34,352 nt of DNA from Ectopseudomonas guguanensis. GTDB taxonomy: Bacteria; Pseudomonadota; Gammaproteobacteria; Pseudomonadales; Pseudomonadaceae. Made by a program: the position numbers and the translations under genes. Every line of letters starts with the position of its first letter. The stretch's first letter is position 1. The notes below the pieces were generated by a model. That model did no database searches. It worked only from the letters and a program-made list of their open reading frames with translations, and was not told where the DNA came from. The stretch is from contig NZ_FNJJ01000021.1 in NCBI RefSeq assembly GCF_900104265.1, positions 1-34,352 on the forward strand. The letters are read 5' to 3'. This document shows positions 31,999 to 34,352 of this stretch, in pieces.

Positions 31999-32316
31999 TT
32001 ATCTCCCGGCTTGATACAGATCGACGCGCATGTAAGCGCTACGCCCCTCGGCGTATTCCAGATGCGTCAGCAACAGCCGCCGCACCTTCTCGCATTCCTC
32101 GGCACAGGCGATGCGCGCCTGGCCGTGCAGCTGGCGCAACTGCTCCTTGGCCGCGCGCACTTCGTCGCTCAGGCTTGGCAGGCCGGCCAGCAGTTGCAGG
32201 CAGGCGCGAATCAGCGCATCGATCTCGCCGATGCGCGTCCAGTCGCCCTGCTCCAGCGCCTCGGCCAACTGGCCGTGCAGGTGCCGCAGGGCACGCAGTT
32301 CACTTGCGCGCTGCAT
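31999..32316 (-). CDS. fliT: FliT-like export chaperone
   Basis: Small helical protein (105 aa, MQRASELRALRHLHGQLAEA to YMRVDLYQAGR) in the place of fliT between fliS and fliK. FliT is the chaperone of the filament cap FliD and a checkpoint regulator. FliT is poorly conserved, so the call rests on size, all-helical character and gene order. It overlaps fliS by 17 bases. Confidence 0.72.
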   Translation of the reverse strand: MQRASELRALRHLHGQLAEALEQGDWTRIGEIDALIRACLQLLAGLPSLSDEVRAAKEQLRQLHGQARIACAEECEKVRRLLLTHLEYAEGRSAYMRVDLYQAGR

Positions 32317-32698
32317 TCACGCCTTCCCAGCCTTCGCGCAGCACGCCGAGCAGGCCGACCACCTCGTCCAGACCTTCCAGCGACAGGCTGACGCTGACGT
32401 CGGAGAGGCGATAGATGCAGTAGTCGTACAGGCGCGCCAGGCCCTGCACCAGCTCGCCGCCGTTCTCGTAATCGAGGGCGCTGTTGAGACCGCCGAGGAT
32501 GTTCAGGCACTTCTCCAGCGACTGGCCCTTCTGCTGGTAGCGCTTGGCCTCGATATGGCCGCGGGCGCGGGCCAGCTCGTCGAGCAGGCCGTCGAACAGC
32601 ACCAGCACCAGCTCGTAGGGCGAGGCCGCGGCGGCGCGCGCCTCGAGGTCGACGGTGCGGTAGCTGTCGTAACTTTCGTTGAGGTTGTAGGCAGTCAT
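32300..32698 (-). CDS. fliS: Flagellin export chaperone FliS (LafC-type)
   Basis: Cytoplasmic four-helix chaperone that binds the C-terminal D0 region of flagellin before export. The 132 residues carry ASPYELVLVLFDGLLDELAR and RGHIEAKRYQQKGQSLEKCL, followed by GGLNSALDYENGGEL and LYDYCIYRL, all characteristic of FliS. Its ATG overlaps the fliD stop by one base (TGATG) and its end overlaps fliT. Its natural client is the flagellin encoded at 25265. Confidence 0.95.
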   Translation of the reverse strand: MTAYNLNESYDSYRTVDLEARAAAASPYELVLVLFDGLLDELARARGHIEAKRYQQKGQSLEKCLNILGGLNSALDYENGGELVQGLARLYDYCIYRLSDVSVSLSLEGLDEVVGLLGVLREGWEGVNAARK

Positions 32699-33993
32699 CA
32701 GAACATTCCGTAGGTCTGTTCCATCGCCGCCATGGTCTGCATCAGACCGGTGTACTGGCGGAGATAGCGGGCGTAGTAGGAGTCGTACTGCTTCTGGATG
32801 GTGTCGAACTGCTGATCGACACGGCGCAGCTGGGTGTTGAGGGTGTCCTTGCGGTTGGTCAGCAGGCCGCCGGCGCTGCTGGTGTAGACCGCCAGGTTCT
32901 TGTCCAGGGTGTCGAGCAGGTTGCCCTTGTCGGTGAACAGCTTCTCGAAGCCTTCCGGGTTGGCCGCCACGGCCTTCTCGAAGCGCGCGTTGTCGATGGT
33001 CAGCTTGCCGTTACGGTTGGCGACGATGCCGAACTCGGTGAGGCTGGCGCCGCCGAACGAGGTGCGCACCAGCTGGTTGAGCATGGTCTCGATGGCACGC
33101 ACGCTGGCATCGCCGGCCAGGGTCGCGCGGCCGCCGCTCTCGCCGCCGCTGGCGGTGAGCGAGTCGAAGCTGGTCATCAGCGCGTTGAAGGCATTGACGA
33201 AGGCCTGCGCCTTTTCCTTGGTGGCTTTCTGGTCCTGGCCGACCTCGATGGTCAGCGGCGTATCGCCGGCCTTGTGCGCCTTGCTGAAGGTCAGGCTGAC
33301 ACCATCGATGATGTTGTCGAAGGTGTTGCTGGTGCTGCTCAGCTCGATGCCGTTCTCGCCGCCCAGGCGCACGATGGCGTCCCTGGCCACCGAAAGCTCC
33401 TGACGCCCGGCCACGGCGCCCTCGAAAGCGGCGTTGCCGCTGGCGCTGAGGCTGATGGCCTGGTCGGCGCCGGTCTTGTCGCTGGTCAGCACCAGGTTGA
33501 CCTGGCCATTGCTGCGCACCAGGGTCGCCTTGACCCCGGTATTGTCGCCTGCGCCGTTGATCGCCGCGGCCAACTCGTCGAGGGTGGCCACCGTGCTCAG
33601 GTCGATGGCGAAGGCATCGCCACCCTGGCCGATGGTCAGGCTGCCGCTACCGAGGCTGGCGTCCTGCAGGCCCTGCAGCGCGAGCTGGCCCTTGCTGGCC
33701 AGCTGCTGGACGAAGAAGTCGTAGCTGCCGGCCACCGCCTTGGTCCCGACCGTGGCACTGGCATAGCCCTCCTGGCTGAAGCTGGCGCTGTTGACCAGCA
33801 TGCTGCTGCCGGCCAGCTTGAGGCCGCTGGCAGCGCTCTTGAAGGTTTTCAGCGCAGTATCCAGGGTCGTCAGCGCGCTGAGCTGCGCCTTGTACGCCGC
33901 CTGGTTGCGGTTGGCCTTGGCCAACTGGCCCTGAATCTCGTACTGGGCCAGTTGGGTCGCCATGCTTTGAACGTAATCTGAATCGATAGCCAT
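32698..33993 (-). CDS. fliD: Flagellar filament cap protein FliD (HAP2, LafB-type)
   Basis: Pentameric cap that folds flagellin at the filament tip. The 431 residues start MAIDSDYVQSMATQLAQYEI, hold the FliD N-terminal coiled region (LTTLDTALKTFKSAASGLKL) and the central domain (INGAGDNTGVKATLVRSNGQ), and end in the C-terminal coiled coil (RRVDQQFDTIQKQYDSYYAR, LRQYTGLMQTMAAMEQTYG). I chose the ATG at 33993; a longer frame to 34107 would cover the sigma-54 promoter. It is the first gene of the fliDSTKL-fliA-motAB operon. Confidence 0.95.
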   Translation of the reverse strand: MAIDSDYVQSMATQLAQYEIQGQLAKANRNQAAYKAQLSALTTLDTALKTFKSAASGLKLAGSSMLVNSASFSQEGYASATVGTKAVAGSYDFFVQQLASKGQLALQGLQDASLGSGSLTIGQGGDAFAIDLSTVATLDELAAAINGAGDNTGVKATLVRSNGQVNLVLTSDKTGADQAISLSASGNAAFEGAVAGRQELSVARDAIVRLGGENGIELSSTSNTFDNIIDGVSLTFSKAHKAGDTPLTIEVGQDQKATKEKAQAFVNAFNALMTSFDSLTASGGESGGRATLAGDASVRAIETMLNQLVRTSFGGASLTEFGIVANRNGKLTIDNARFEKAVAANPEGFEKLFTDKGNLLDTLDKNLAVYTSSAGGLLTNRKDTLNTQLRRVDQQFDTIQKQYDSYYARYLRQYTGLMQTMAAMEQTYGMF

Positions 33994-34020
33994 AGTCGGA
34001 CACCCGTTTTCCTGTGAGAT

Positions 34021-34036
34021 AGCAATAGCGGTGCCA
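34021..34036 (-). promoter_or_regulatory. Sigma-54 promoter of the fliD operon
   Basis: On the minus strand TGGCAC-N5-TTGCT is a perfect match to the RpoN consensus. It predicts transcription from about 34010, 17 bases before fliD, and would drive the whole operon to motB. Confidence 0.9.
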
Positions 34037-34115
34037 ACAGCTGAAACCCTTGATCCAGAGGGCTTTCGGCGATCCGCCAGGTGAAAGATCCTTTCCGCTC
34101 GGGGCATGGCGGACG

Positions 34116-34142
34116 GCAGGCGGAAGGGCGACTTCCGCCTGC
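34116..34142. repeat. Perfect 11-bp hairpin upstream of the fliD promoter
   Basis: Arms GCAGGCGGAAG (34116-34126) and CTTCCGCCTGC (34132-34142) pair around a 5-base loop. A related hairpin, GCGGAAA / TTTCCGC followed by CTGCG, lies at 13981-13999 in the flgA leader region. It may terminate upstream transcription or be a dispersed repeat; no activator-binding role can be shown. Confidence 0.6.
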
Positions 34143-34225
34143 GTCGCGCCGAAGGCGGACGTGCTTCTTACACAGGCGACCCAGCAGTGCCCTGGCTTAA
34201 GTGAAACGCGGGGCGGCATTGAGGG

Positions 34226-34296
34226 AGGAGGGGCGGCTTCAGCCGCGATACGACGGACAACACCGCAAGCCCTGATCGCGGATAAATCCGCTCCTA
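34226..34296. repeat. REPIN-like palindrome upstream of fliD
   Basis: Inverted arms of the GGCTTCAGCCGCGAT / ATCGCGGATAAATCCGCTCC type enclose about 27 bases. Same family as 19638-19688 and 22569-22633, with diverged arms. Confidence 0.75.
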
Positions 34297-34330
34297 CAGA
34301 AGCAGGGTGCAGGGAAGAGCGCATCGAACC

Positions 34331-34352
34331 GTGGGAGAGGCTTCAGCCGCGA
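34331..34352. repeat. Start of another REP element, cut by the window edge
   Basis: GTGGGAGAGGCTTCAGCCGC plus GA matches the left arm of the palindrome at 22569; the rest lies outside the window. Confidence 0.75.

Larger units (their letters stand above)
33994..34352. other. Region upstream of fliD, no gene seen
   Basis: It holds the sigma-54 promoter, the 11-bp hairpin and two REP elements listed separately. I see no coding frame with convincing features, so the neighbouring gene must begin beyond 34352. Confidence 0.6.

Noticed and set aside
10227..34352. CRISPR array or insertion sequence as source of the repeats
   Set aside because: The repeats are dispersed single palindromes or inverted pairs, not regularly spaced direct repeats, and no cas gene or transposase is present; REP/REPIN elements explain them better.

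Overview
The window is GC-rich, densely packed gammaproteobacterial DNA, most likely from a Pseudomonas (mendocina/oleovorans/alcaligenes-like; this is inference). Grounds are the E. coli-type glycolate operon next to a rubredoxin gene, several Pseudomonas-style REP palindromes, and gene style and GC. No transposase, integrase, tRNA, rRNA or CRISPR array was seen. The main content is most of the distal half of a second, lateral-type (Flag-2/laf-like) flagellar system, split by a complete glycolate utilisation locus.

Layout. (1) 1-3167: the 3' end of an RTX calcium-binding-repeat protein, a terminator, an orphan DctP-type TRAP solute-binding protein, and a convergent periplasmic protein with PilJ-type sensor helices. 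(2) 3168-13817, minus strand: flgB-C-D-E-F-G-H-I-J-K-L plus a flagellin-like gene placed like Flag-2 lafW. The operon has a sigma-54 type promoter in front of flgB and a strong terminator at 3098-3145. flgA diverges from flgB. FlgJ carries a lytic-transglycosylase (SLT) domain rather than the usual glucosaminidase domain. (3) 14841-24847: glcC diverging from glcD-E-F-G-B-A, with two FadR-type TGGT-N3-ACCA operators between them, then a rubredoxin gene. (4) 25265-27805, plus strand: a short lateral-type flagellin (lafA), then a two-gene unit preceded by a near-perfect sigma-54 promoter. This unit encodes a membrane-anchored winged-helix regulator (lafZ-like) and a small bitopic periplasmic protein, together resembling ToxR/ToxS in topology. 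(5) 27824-33993, minus strand: fliD-S-T-K-L, fliA (sigma-28), motA, motB as one tightly coupled operon behind another near-perfect sigma-54 promoter.

How it fits together. The flagellar genes supply rod, rings, hook, junction proteins, cap, filament, late sigma factor and motor. The export gate, basal MS/C-ring genes, a LafK-type sigma-54 activator, flgM and flgN are absent here and must lie elsewhere or be shared. The sigma-54 sites suggest a LafK/FleQ-like tier feeding a FliA tier. The ToxR-like pair is a candidate membrane signal input beside the flagellin gene. The glc block takes up glycolate (GlcA), oxidises it to glyoxylate (GlcDEF) and condenses it with acetyl-CoA to malate (GlcB), under GlcC.

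REP/REPIN-like palindromes of at least three sequence families sit in many intergenic gaps, including one inside the flg operon between flgG and flgF and several at the glc/flagellar junctions. The flagellar and glc gene identities are secure. The LafW, LafZ and ToxS-like assignments are inferences from architecture and position.
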